Origin: Turbatrix aceti
Taxonomy: Eukaryota > Nematoda > Chromadorea > Rhabditida > Panagrolaimidae
NCBI GenBank assembly: GCA_963969345.1
Contig: OZ017766.1
Location: 5,394,001 to 5,458,000, forward strand
Direction: 5' to 3'
DNA length: 64,000 nt
Both the position numbers and the translations under genes were made by a program. This document shows positions 1 through 9,496 of the stretch, piece by piece. The notes beneath the pieces were generated by a model, which was not told the DNA's origin, made no database searches, and was given only the letters and a program-made list of their open reading frames with translations. Positions within the stretch are counted from its first letter, which is position 1. Every line of letters begins with the position of its first letter.

Positions 1-1850
1 GGTGGCGAAAAGCAACGCAAGGCCCTGGCATCTGCGCTGTCAACGACGACGACATCCGGATCGTCGACGAACGGCATTTCTTCCCGACGCCCGGCCCAGC
101 AGACGGCAACGACCACGAATTCTCCGATGTTTGTCTTCTTGTGCACGCTTTTTGCGACGATTTGTTCGATGGCGACGTGGCTCTGCACGAATATCTTCAA
201 CTTCCTGCTCACGCTGATTTCGAACGTCGCCCTCCTCTCGTACCACGCTGCCGTCGACGTCCTCCAATACCTCGCTACCGTAATCATCGAACTCCTCTGC
301 GAATGTCAAATTCTCATCTGTCAAGTGAAAAAGCGAATCATCGAGGGAATCTACAACCAGGTGAGTAGTCTCGTCATTGGATCGAGTCCACCCATCGGGC
401 TCCCTGCCAACGTCGTCTATCCCCGGTGCTGTGAGGATGTCATCGATCGACTCTACAACTGTCCGAATGCGGATGCCTATTCTATACTTGGCGTTACGCG
501 AAATTCATCATCCGACGAAATACGATGCTTTTACAAGCGAATGACGTCCGCGGTTAAACCCGAAAAAAAGATCAATATTGGGTGCCGCGAAGCTTTTGGG
601 GTACTCCAGGAAGCATTTGAACTTATCTCTACCGATGCCAAGCGGAGGGAGTACAATAGTCAGCTTGAATTTTCACATGTGAGTATTTTTGTAAAAATAG
701 GAATTTTGATTATTTTTTGTTGGTTTTTTTTATTTAAAACCAAAAAATTTAGAACACAAAAAAAAACAAAAAAAATATTATTCGTAAAAATTTTACCGCA
801 AAAAAACAGCATTTTGAGTCTTGAATGTTATGCGAAAGTAACAAAAACAGCGCCAAAAATGTTACTTCTAAAAATCTGATTTTCAAACGTAACATTTTTT
901 TAACTTTTGAACGTAGAGTAAAGTAACATTTTTTTTCGTGATTATTTTGTTACCTTTTTACTTCCAAACAATTTGGAATTATCCATTTTTGAATTTCAGA
1001 AAACATTTTCTCTCCAAGTGATGCTGGATGACCTTCGTTATTCCATCCGAAACGGTTGCTTACTTCACTGTGAGTGCGGACTCAACCATGCCATCAAACT
1101 GGTTGAATCGGCTTCGGTTGGGCGTTACTGCTCCAAGTGTCATCAATATCATTCGGTGAAAAATGTAAGTTTCACTCTGGAAATTATTTTAGAAATTTGA
1201 AATGATTTGTATATTGAACATGGATTTTTTTAGGGTGATATTTGGATAGATAGCGATTTTCTTGGACTTTCCTGGACGTATTATGCGGCGCTGAACAACC
1301 TCATCTACGATATTTCAAAATGGGCAAAATGTGATTCCATCAACCTCAAAAATGCTAAACCCTTTACCCATCATGTATCGTATCGCCTGCTTGCTGCTAC
1401 GATAAGCATGTCCAATGTCACGCTTTCTCCGCTTCCTGATAGGCACATTTGGTGGGTTTTACGATTTTTTTTTTGAAATTATAAAAAATTTTTTTTCAAA
1501 TTTCAATTTTTTTTTATTGACTTAAAAAATTTTTATTGAATTGTTTTTATTTGAATTAAATGTTTTTCAGTAGCAACCGAACGTGGGACGCCTTCGGCAA
1601 CGACATCAAGATTCCCCCGACGACTTCGTCCGAACGATGCAAGAGCGGAAAATTCATCCAGCCCATCTGCTGCTGCTCCGTCTACCAATCCGCAGCCAAC
1701 GGCTTCGAGACGCCGTCATCCAGCGTTCCCTGCTGCTTCGGTGGCGTCCTCGTGCCCGTATCGATGTGCGCTACGGTGGGTACGATGGATAACCGCTTCA
1801 CGGATCCCGATCGCGCAAAGAAGGCTGGTCGACGACGTCGCTGTCGTTGA
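1..1850 (+). CDS. DNAJC14: DNAJC14-like J/Jiv-domain co-chaperone, 5' partial
   Basis: Exons 1-678 (open to the window edge), 1000-1164, 1234-1451 and 1571-1850; phases agree (0, 0, 2) and donors are gtgagt, gtaagt and gtgggt. Exon 1 encodes hydrophobic segments (from MFVFLCTLFATICS), then a J-domain-like region from AYSILGV to AKRREY. Exons 2-3 match the Jiv region that follows the J domain in DNAJC14: a cysteine cluster (CECG, then YCSKCHQYH), GDIWIDSDFLGLSW and IYDISKWAKC. The C-terminus is basic (AKKAGRRRRCR), as in DNAJC14. The family is an ER-membrane Hsp40 that assists membrane protein folding and export. The HPD tripeptide needed to stimulate Hsp70 reads KPE (556-564), so canonical J activity is doubtful. 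The N-terminus lies outside the window. An internal gtgagt at about 362 could be an alternative donor, but the frame stays open through it. Confidence 0.85.
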
Positions 1851-1983
1851 ACGTTCATCTTTTTTTGCTAGCTAGACTGTGTTGAGCTTTAGACGTGTTT
1901 TTCTAAGTGATGATTTCAAGCTGTGTTTTTTTTCCTTCCTTTAGCATTTTTTGTCCAAAAAAGGAATTTCAAATTTTGTGAAG

Positions 1984-1989
1984 AATAAA
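1984..1989 (+). terminator. Polyadenylation signal of the DNAJC14-like gene
   Basis: AATAAA lies about 130 bp after the stop codon at 1850 and before the convergent gene on the other strand. Confidence 0.5.
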
Positions 1990-2072
1990 TTCTGTCAACT
2001 GCGGTAAAAATAAATTTTTTGAATTCGGTTTTTTTATTCGAAATTTTATTTATTTTGGGATTTTTGGAAAAA

Positions 2073-2578
2073 TTAGGCCTTTTCGTTGTCGTCTGCGATC
2101 GATGAATCCTTCGCCGAAGAATCTGCGATCGAAGATTCTTTCTGCGAAGAAGAAACGGAATCTGAGCCTTTCTTGTTGCTTTGGACTTCGATATCCACGA
2201 CAATCTCTGGTTTTTTCTCCGGCGCACCGCAGCCTGGGTAAAGACAGAGCGCGAGGGGTCCTCCAATCACAATCATGAGCGAGACCGCGGTACTGAAAAT
2301 TCAAAAATTTATTTATGTAAAATCCAAGAAAAAATTTTTTTTAAGAAAAAAATTTTTGCACGACTAAAAAAAACCTACAGAACAGCGAAGAATTGGTAGT
2401 GCTCTGTTTCAACGTACGTAGACTTTCGAGGAGTAACGGCAAAGACCGTACTTTCAGAAGATTCTGGTGAAGAAGTAGCCGAGGAGTCGAAGTTGATTGG
2501 ATACGCCAGAGAAATGCCGACAAAGGAGCACGCAACCAACGCGGTCATCATCATTTTCAGGCGATTCGATGAACTCAT
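2073..2578 (-). CDS. Small two-hydrophobic-segment membrane protein
   Basis: Two exons: 2578-2379 and 2292-2073 (phase 2, donor gtaggt, acceptor attttcag), about 139 residues. The N-terminus has a short polar lead and a hydrophobic stretch (MMMTALVACSFVGISLA) that looks like a signal peptide ending before YPINF. A second hydrophobic segment straddles the splice (AVSLMIVIGGPLALCLYPG), followed by a Cys-containing CGAPEKKPE and a Ser/Asp/Lys-rich tail with the imperfect repeat SSIADSSAKDSSIADD. A single-pass type I membrane protein with an acidic, Ser-rich cytoplasmic tail is the simplest reading. I do not recognise the family. It converges on the DNAJC14-like gene with about 220 bp between stop codons. 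Confidence 0.6.
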
Positions 2579-4153
2579 TGTTGAGCTGCTACAATTGTCA
2601 GAGTGGTGTGCAATGGCATTGGCGAATGGATTTTTTTCGGGGTAGTCAAAAAATTGGAATTATGCAAATTTTGGGGGAAATTAGCATTTTTTGGGTTTTT
2701 TTTTATTTAAAAATTCTTATTTGAGTAAAATTTTAATTAGAATTTAAAAATCTGAATTTCAAATTTTTTTGATCATTTGACTTCTGAACACAAATACATA
2801 ATTGGTGCTTGTGTTTTAATGTTTAAAATTTTGTTTTATTTTAAAATTTAAAATTAAAAAAATTTGGAAAGCAAATTTTTTTGATTACTTGGCTTTTGAA
2901 CAAATCATTATCGTTATTTTATTTTTGTTATCGTCAACGATTGAATCGACGTCATCAAACCACCAGACGGTCCCTTCGAAAACGATCGATGACGTGTTTT
3001 TCTCTTTTTCCCGAGATCGATGTTGTTGAGATAACTTTTGCGTAGTCTACTACAACATTTCTGTTTTTTTCTTATTTCACCCGGGTCCGGGCCCGGGTAC
3101 GATGTTCGTCCCTTCCACAGCCTCGAGATACATACTTTGGACTTTGTCCTCGTATCTTCCGGACTTTGATCATTTGACTGCCTCGAATTCAACGACGGCC
3201 CGAACGAACGACAACAACCGAGGCAGCAGCGTGTTTTGTTCTTCCGAGCGTGCGTTTTTGTTTTGTGCACGTTGGTTGGTTGGTTGGTTGGGTCGTCAGG
3301 CCTCACCTGTGTAGTATGGATACGTTGTCGTTGTCGTCAACGCTGCTACCTTCCTGCCTGTCCAACGAACACGACACGACATTCGTTCGTCCGGTCGGAA
3401 TGACCACACAATTTTTGTGCTTGATCAAAAGGTGGGGTCTCGCTTTTTTTTTGTCATCGACGTACGATTTTGTGTTCATTCATTAACCTTCTTTTCCATC
3501 TTCTGTTTTACGTGATTACGCTTTTTTCTTTCACCTGGAAGGCTGGAAAAATATTACCACAGGGTAATTTTTGTGTCTGTGGATTTGCGTTTTTTATTTC
3601 CATTCTCACGTCTGTCTTCTCTAGTTCGCCGTCGATGACTGACTGGGTTTTCATTGACTCACTGATTCTTATTTTGGCCGGGGTTGTCTAATTGTCACAA
3701 GCCGGGGGTAGGACAACTTTATTTTCAGGTAAATTGTTTTTGTAGTTTCAAAAACGATTCACAAAGACGATAAAAGTTATCTTTTCTCTTTGTTTTTAGA
3801 TTTTTTTGCGGATAACACTTTTTTTATAATTATTTTGTTACTTCATGTGCGCTGGATAACATTTATTGTACGAAGAAATATTACTTTTGATTTTTTGAAT
3901 TTGGCGAGTAACATTTTTTTGGATCAAAAAAATATTACTTTGGATAACATTCTAAAGTCGAAAAAATATTACTTTGCGTTTTCAGAATTTTGCGAGTAAC
4001 ATTTTTTGTGAATTTTTTGTTACTTTTTTTGCGTTTGTTTTTTTTGCGTTTTTTGTTTTTGTTTCATTTTTTAGTTTTTGATTCGCGGAACGTAGCTAAA
4101 TTTTAATGATAAACCATTTTTTCTTTGATGCACCCTAAGTTTTGAAACTTTTT
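2579..4153. other. Spacer before ACADVL: no gene seen, local repeats
   Basis: AT-rich spacer with a more GC-rich island at about 2930-3720 that has no ORF with recognisable content; it may be promoter or 5'UTR for the downstream gene. It holds a TTGG tetranucleotide run (about 3271-3291). At 3810-4030 the phrase TAACATTTTTT occurs repeatedly next to AATATTACTTT, a locally repeated AT-rich motif. Confidence 0.5.
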
Positions 4154-4156
4154 CAG
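4154..4156 (+). promoter_or_regulatory. 3' splice acceptor just upstream of the ACADVL start
   Basis: The sequence actttttcag ends 8 bp before the ATG. In nematodes such a site is typically an SL trans-splice acceptor; a 5'UTR intron is the alternative. No matching donor can be proven by eye. Confidence 0.5.
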
Positions 4157-4164
4157 AACTCCAA

Positions 4165-6461
4165 ATGTTGTCCAAATCCTCAGCGATCAGCCGCCTGATC
4201 GCGGTCCGCTCTTTCGCTTCCAAAGCACCCCAGACCGCGTCGACGAGCACGTCGACATCTCATTCGAAATCCAAAAAGCCGGCAGTCCGACGACGACCCG
4301 TCGAATCCAAATCCTTTGTCATGAACCTTTTCCGGGGTCGTCCGAACTACGATCAGGTATTTCCGTATCCCGTCAACCTCAACGATGACCAAAGAGAAAT
4401 GCTCCAACTCGTTCTGGCACCCACCGAAAAGTTCCTCAACGAAGTCAACGATCCCGCGAAAAACGACGCAAATGCTTCGATTCCGGCCGAACAGCTGAAA
4501 CAGTTCGCCGAGCTCGGAGCGTTTGGCGCTGTCGTGCCCGAAGAATACGAAGGCGCGGGTCTCAACAACACCCAGATGGCTCGTTTGGCTGAAATCGTCG
4601 GTGGCAACGACCTCGGTCTGGGCGTGGTCATGGGCGCGCATCAGTCTATCGGATACAAAGGAATCCTGCTCTACGGATCCGATGAACAGAAGAAAAAGTA
4701 TTTACCTGACCTTGCGACAGGTAAAAAATTTGCATGTTTCTGTCTGACTGAGCCTTCTTCGGGATCTGATGCTAATGTGAGTTTTTTTTTTGGATTTACA
4801 AAAATTTTGGATATTTTTATTCGTATGAAACATTTTTTTACCTGTTTACGGTACTTTTGAAAAAATCTAGTTTTTCTTCATTTCAGTCAATCCGCACCCG
4901 CGCCGAGCTTACACCCGATGGAAAACACTACGTTCTCAATGGCTGCAAGTACTTTATCAGCAACGGTGGCTTTGCGGATATCTTTACCGTCTTTGCTCAG
5001 ACCCCGGTCAAACGCGACGACGGCACCGTCGTCGACAAGGTTTCAGCGTTCGTCGTTGAACGCGCGCATGGCGGAATCACGGCCGGTCCTCCGGAGAAGA
5101 AGATGGGCATCAAAGGCAGCAATACCGTTGAGCTGACTTTTGACAACGTCAAGGTGCCGGTTGAGAATCTTCTCGGAGGAGAGGGTCATGGATTCAAGGT
5201 AGCGATGAACATTCTCAACAACGGACGCTTCGGCATTCCTGCTGCCTGTACGGGGGCCATGAAGACTTGTATTCAGAAGACTGTAGGTTTTTTGAAGTGT
5301 TTGGGAGTGGGCAAACGTTTGTGTGTAGTTTTTTGTTCGCGAACATGGACGAACAGGTCGCGAACACAGACGAACATGTCGCGAACATAGACGAACATTT
5401 CACGAACACATTTTTTTTTGTTTGCAATCAAAAAAGCATAGTTTTTTGTTCGCGACCACTGACAAACAGTTCGCGAACAAGCACGAACACTTGGCGAACA
5501 AATTTTTTTTTACTTTTTGAAAACGAACACAGACGTAATTTTAGGTCGAACACGTCGGCACGCGCGTCCAATTTGGTAAAAAGCTCATCGAATTCGGCGA
5601 CGTCCAAGAAAAACTCGCAACCATGATCGGAAGGCACTACGCCACAGAATCCGTCGTCTACCTGCTCGCTTCAAACATGGACCGCGGAGTCCAGGATTAC
5701 CAGCTCGAAGCAGCCATCGGAAAAATCATGGCATCCGAAAATGCCTGGGCAGTCTGCGATGACGCGATCCAGCTCTTCGGTGGCATGGGTTTCATGACGG
5801 AAACCGGCCTCGAACGCGTCCTTCGGGACCTCAGAATTTTCCGAATTTTTGAAGGCTCCAACGACGTGCTGAGACTTTTTGTCTCGCTCACCGGCATCCA
5901 TCACTCCGGGCAACACCTGATGCAGGTGGCCCACGACATCAAAAAAGGCGGCATTGGGGCGCTCTTCGGCGAGGTCAAGCGACGCACCATCGGCCACGGC
6001 GACGGGGATCTGACCAATCTCGTGCATCCCTCGCTGAGGAAGGAGGCTGCCGACATCTCAACTGCCATCGCTGAGTTTGGCAAGGCCACTGAGGATTTTC
6101 TCACGAAGCATCGCAAAGCTGTTATTAGTGAGTTTTTTTGTGGGCAAATTTTTTTTGACTGAAACAAAAAAATTTAGATCGACAATACGAACTCACCCGT
6201 CTGGCAGACGCCGCGATCGACATCTACGCAGTCATCGCGACTCTTTCCCGGGCAACGTACGTCATCACAGCCGGTCGATCTTCCGGACACGACGAACAAA
6301 TCGTCAACCTCGTCACCCGACAGGCAATTCGCCGAATCCAGGACAACATTGATCGCGTCAGTGCCGCTGACGACGCGGAAGTCAACCTTCTCGCCACCGT
6401 GGCCCAAGATGCCGTTGCCAACGATGGACTCGTTCGGCAACATCCTGTCGATTTAAACTAA
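4165..6461 (+). CDS. ACADVL: Very long-chain acyl-CoA dehydrogenase, mitochondrial
   Basis: Four exons, 4165-4776, 4887-5282, 5545-6127 and 6178-6461 (phases 0, 0, 1), give 624 residues, close to the roughly 650 of animal VLCAD. It catalyses the FAD-dependent first dehydrogenation of long-chain acyl-CoAs in mitochondrial beta-oxidation. The N-terminus is a Ser/Arg-rich mitochondrial presequence ([20 protein letters not shown]). It is followed by the VLCAD-type [10 protein letters not shown]. The ACAD signature [10 protein letters not shown] is at 195-204 and the second, [20 protein letters not shown], starts at about 412. The catalytic glutamate is in IFEGSND (Glu439). The C-terminal extension (VHPSLRKEA to [11 protein letters not shown]) is specific to VLCAD/ACAD9 and mediates inner-membrane binding. 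ACAD9 is the alternative; the C-terminal half looks more like VLCAD. The reading frame appears intact. Confidence 0.95.
5330..5535 (+). repeat. Degenerate CGAACA-type tandem repeat in ACADVL intron 2
   Basis: Units built on gaacatggacgaacaggtcg recur about eight times with drift (variants tcgcgaacatagacgaac and cacgaacac). The repeat fills most of intron 2 and is absent from the other introns of this gene. Confidence 0.7.
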
Positions 6462-6464
6462 CCC

Positions 6465-6470
6465 AATAAA
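6465..6470 (+). terminator. Polyadenylation signal of ACADVL
   Basis: AATAAA begins only 4 bp after the stop codon, implying a very short 3'UTR. Confidence 0.55.
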
Positions 6471-6735
6471 CAAATCACAACCTAAATATTTTTTTCGTTT
6501 TCTTGGTTTCTTCTTTTGAAGCTTGTTTTTTTTTGGTTTCTCTGTACAAAAATTGTTGCCTTGTCTTCTCTTATTTTTTTTTCACTGGCAATATTTACGT
6601 GGAGTTTTGCATTTACACGGATAAATTTTCCAAGGTACATATATTTATTTTTGTGGATAGAACGAACATTTTTACACTGAAGGACCGAAAAATTAGAAAT
6701 CCGACAACAAATTTTTGATTTGAAAATTTTGAACT

Positions 6736-7010
6736 TCGAAAGTAGTAAACAAAACCGGCGCCAAAAATCTGATTTTCGAACGTATTATTTTGGTACAAAA
6801 AATTATGCATCCAAAATTTGACAAAAAAACGGCGCTAAAAAATGTTACTTTCAAAAATTCGTACGTAACATTTTTTTTACTTTTGAGCGTAAAGTGAAGT
6901 AAATTTTTTTTATAATTTTTTATCCTTTTTTAAAAATTTTGAATTGTCAGTTTTTAAATTCCAGAATACATTTTCTTGTGATGCTAGATGCAAGTATCAT
7001 CAGGATTACT
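6736..7010 (+). pseudogene. Decayed partial copy of DNAJC14-like intron 1 and exon 2
   Basis: This stretch repeats, in order, landmarks of 826-1040: a gcgccaaaaatctgatttt block, cgtaacattttttttac, ttttgagcgtaaagtgaagta, then ttccagaatacattttct and gtgatgctagatg. These correspond to the DNAJC14-like intron 1 and its splice into exon 2 (aaaacattttctctccaagtgatgctggatg). After that, the copy jumps to sequence like caagtgtcatcaatatc from the end of exon 2, so an internal deletion has removed most of the exon. No open frame remains. Confidence 0.65.
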
Positions 7011-7011
7011 T

Positions 7012-7032
7012 TTCAATTCAATTCAATTCAAT
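7012..7032 (+). repeat. CAATT microsatellite
   Basis: Four to five tandem copies of caatt between the DNAJC14-like fragment and the retrotransposon remnant. Confidence 0.7.
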
Positions 7033-7093
7033 TTATCTCTTACTCGTACACACGGGATTATACAAATCAGTGGGGTCGTACGAAGAGGGGTCA

Positions 7094-7470
7094 TCAAAGA
7101 AAAACAATCCGTCTGAAATCGAAGTCCTTGGTAGAAGCGTTGTAGGCAATGGCGAGGTCGTCGGTCCAGCGCATGCGTGGTCGTCCTAGCGGTCGCTTGG
7201 CTTCCACGTAGTCTTCTGTGGGGCGCCAGTCTGACAGTCGGACTGCCCAGTTGTCGTCGTCGGTCGTCGCGAGCGATTTGGCGTATTTCTGCTTGCGGCG
7301 GCGGGCGGATTCGTTCCAGTCTTTGAGCTTGGTGCGCTTCCGGATGGATTCGGATGGGACTTTGTCGCTCAAACGCACCTCTAAGATAGCACGTTCGAGG
7401 CGACGTTGTCCCCGCTGGAGGGTTTCGATTCCGGCGTCGGTGAGTGCCCAGGTTTCGCAGTATATCCCGG
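7094..7470 (-). mobile_element. 3' remnant of a non-LTR retrotransposon (RT C-terminal tail)
   Basis: On the minus strand the frame stays open from about 7468 (YCETWALTDAGIETLQ) through RGQRRLERAILEVRLSDK, RTKLKDWNESARRRKQK, DDDNWAVRLSDWRP and KRPLGRPRMRWTDDL. This order (ETW.LT, RRLER, RTK..DW, W..R.WRP, KRP.GRP..RW.DD) is the typical C-terminal tail of endonuclease-reverse transcriptase proteins of nematode and insect non-LTR elements. The polymerase and endonuclease domains are absent upstream, so this is a 5'-truncated, inactive insertion. It lies just downstream of the decayed DNAJC14-like fragment. Confidence 0.8.
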
Positions 7471-7495
7471 AAAAATAAATATTTTCCGGGATATT
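7463..7495. repeat. Perfect short inverted repeat (ATATCCCGGAAAA hairpin)
   Basis: atatcccggaaaa (7463-7475) and ttttccgggatat (7483-7495) flank a 7-bp loop at the 5' boundary of the retrotransposon remnant. It could be part of another small inverted-repeat element or a palindrome formed at insertion. Confidence 0.65.
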
Positions 7496-7638
7496 TTTTT
7501 ACGTTTTTGGATTTTGGATCCCCCGGGAGACATCACCAAGCTGACCAGTCCCAAAGAAGCATTTTTATTTGCCAAGTTGTGTAACTAACCCAGTCAAAAA
7601 CGAAACCCGTAATAATTTACTAGTATACTGTATACTGT

Positions 7639-9496
7639 TCAAATTTTTTGAAAACCATTTGCGGCGCCGTAGCGTCCCCTGCGATCTCCGCTGAACTGTC
7701 GGAACATCATCGTTGATCGCTTTGACTTTCCCTGCGCGGCCCCAAATCCGTTGCACGTCGAGAGTCGCCATCGCTCCTGCGCAGCTCGCATGGAATTCAT
7801 GTTTTTTTTCTGAAGCTGAAAAAGTCAAGATCTGAATATTTTTGGGCAAGTGCCATACCTGCTTGTCGTAAGCCAGGTGTTCGGTGACTCGATTTCCGAT
7901 CCAGGCGACGATAAAGACGAGCAGCACAAGACCGCAGCCGAGAAGCAGGGCCCATACCGGCACGCCACCGTACTCGCCCCAATTATCGACGGTGCCCATC
8001 CAGGAAGAATCATCGCGCGAAGACACCTGAACATAGGAATGGATGAGACGAACCGCCTCGCTGAACTCGTCCATGATCGCTTCGAAGGCGGTGACGTCGG
8101 GTCGGATTGAGTGGACCAATGGCATGTTTATCAGGTGTCGGAGCTTGTTTCTAAAAAAAACTTTTTATGATATTTTTTTTCGGCAGCAGTTAAAAAAACC
8201 AACTGGAATAATCTGACGACATAGGGCTTACGATGGCCTTCTGGGCTCCACCTCTGGATGAAGACCATCATGATATCCGGCTGGCACTCGCGCTGCCACC
8301 TGCGCAGCACTTCCTGACCGTAAGCCAGTGCGGCGGTGGCGAAGGTGAACACCTTGGCTGCTGACATATCGTAGACGTCGACGTACGCGCTGTGGCTCAG
8401 GCAAGAGTCTATTCTGAAGATTTCAAAAAAAAATATTTCGTAAAAAATAAGAGCGTGCGCATTCTTGGCTCTCAAAGCGAAATTTTTTTTGATCATTGTG
8501 CGCGCTTTTTTTTCGTTGCGAGAGCCTTGTAATTTTTGTGAGAGTCCCCTTGTGGTCGTGCTAAAACGATTACAAAGCAGCGAAGTACAGAATAAATATA
8601 TATATAATCCCTAGTAAGCCAAAGTAACAGTGGATATCCGGGTTTCTATAAAAAGGTACAAAATGTCGTCATTCAAGTATGTCCTAAAGAGGGGCTTATA
8701 AGTACGGGTACCGTAAAAATAATCGTCAACAAAATAAATAAAAAAAGTGACAAAAGACAATAAAATTGGATATCAAATAACGCGTCCATTTTTGGCAAAA
8801 AGTTATAAGTCACGCACAAAAAAATATGTCTAATACATAAATGTCTTATCCGTTTAAAAAAAAATATATATGTATTAGTCTGAAGTAATATACGTCATTT
8901 TAGGTTAAAACCTTCAAAATTTTTTTTTCAAAACTTACGCGGAAATACTCGTCTGCGGAACGATAAAAACCGCCAGCCGAATAGAATTCCTAGAATTCGA
9001 ACAAAATCCAGAAGGATTCTTACGACGACAAAAGCACGACGATACATTGAGTTCCTTCTGCCAGACAGATTCCATCAATTCGGCTTCTGTGCGACTGAAT
9101 GTTCCCGCCGGATCGCAGAGCCATGGCACTTCGTGGTAGGCAACCTGGCAGTACGTGTTGAAGTCGGACGAAGAAGGCTGGGGCAGGCGACAGGGATCGA
9201 TCGCTTCCATCGGTCGATGGACAATCGACACCGCCGCTGCATAGTTTGACACGATGACGACACCTGTGATTCCGGCAACGACGAGTTGGAGGTTGATGAT
9301 GTCAGCGATGCCGCGCATCCCCGTGTTCGTTCCACCGGTGCTGATGAACCCTGGAACAAAAAAAAATAATTTTAATTTTTTATAGAATTTATGTATAACT
9401 GGCTTCAACGACGACGGAAATATGTATTAAAATACAAAATTCAAAATGACGAAAAATAACGAAAATTAAGAGAAAAAAGACGGAAGCCAGTGTCAT
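7639..9496 (-). CDS. Unrecognised multi-pass or secreted membrane protein
   Basis: Five exons whose phases all fit: 9496-9400, 9350-8939, 8413-8204, 8150-7859 and 7815-7639, about 395 residues. Exon 1 is almost entirely a signal-peptide-like hydrophobic stretch (MTLASVFFLLIFVIF). Exon 2 carries a membrane segment (LQLVVAGITGVVIVSNYAAA) and a Cys-containing domain with CRLPQPSS, YCQVAYHEVPWLCDPAG and SSCFCRRKNPSGFC. Exon 3 has AAKVFTFATAALAYGQEVL and RECQPDIMMVFIQRW. Exon 4 has a second clear membrane helix (VPVWALLLGCGLVLLVFIVA). The last exon is basic, and the intron before it is only 43 bp. The topology suggests an ectodomain with conserved cysteines between two membrane helices. I recognise no family. 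The start could instead be the Met at 9318 if exon 1 is untranslated. Confidence 0.6.

Noticed and set aside
1583..1792. Alternative frame across the last DNAJC14-like exon
   Set aside because: Starting that frame at the acceptor gives an immediate TAG; the other frame continues in phase from exon 3 and ends in the family's basic tail.
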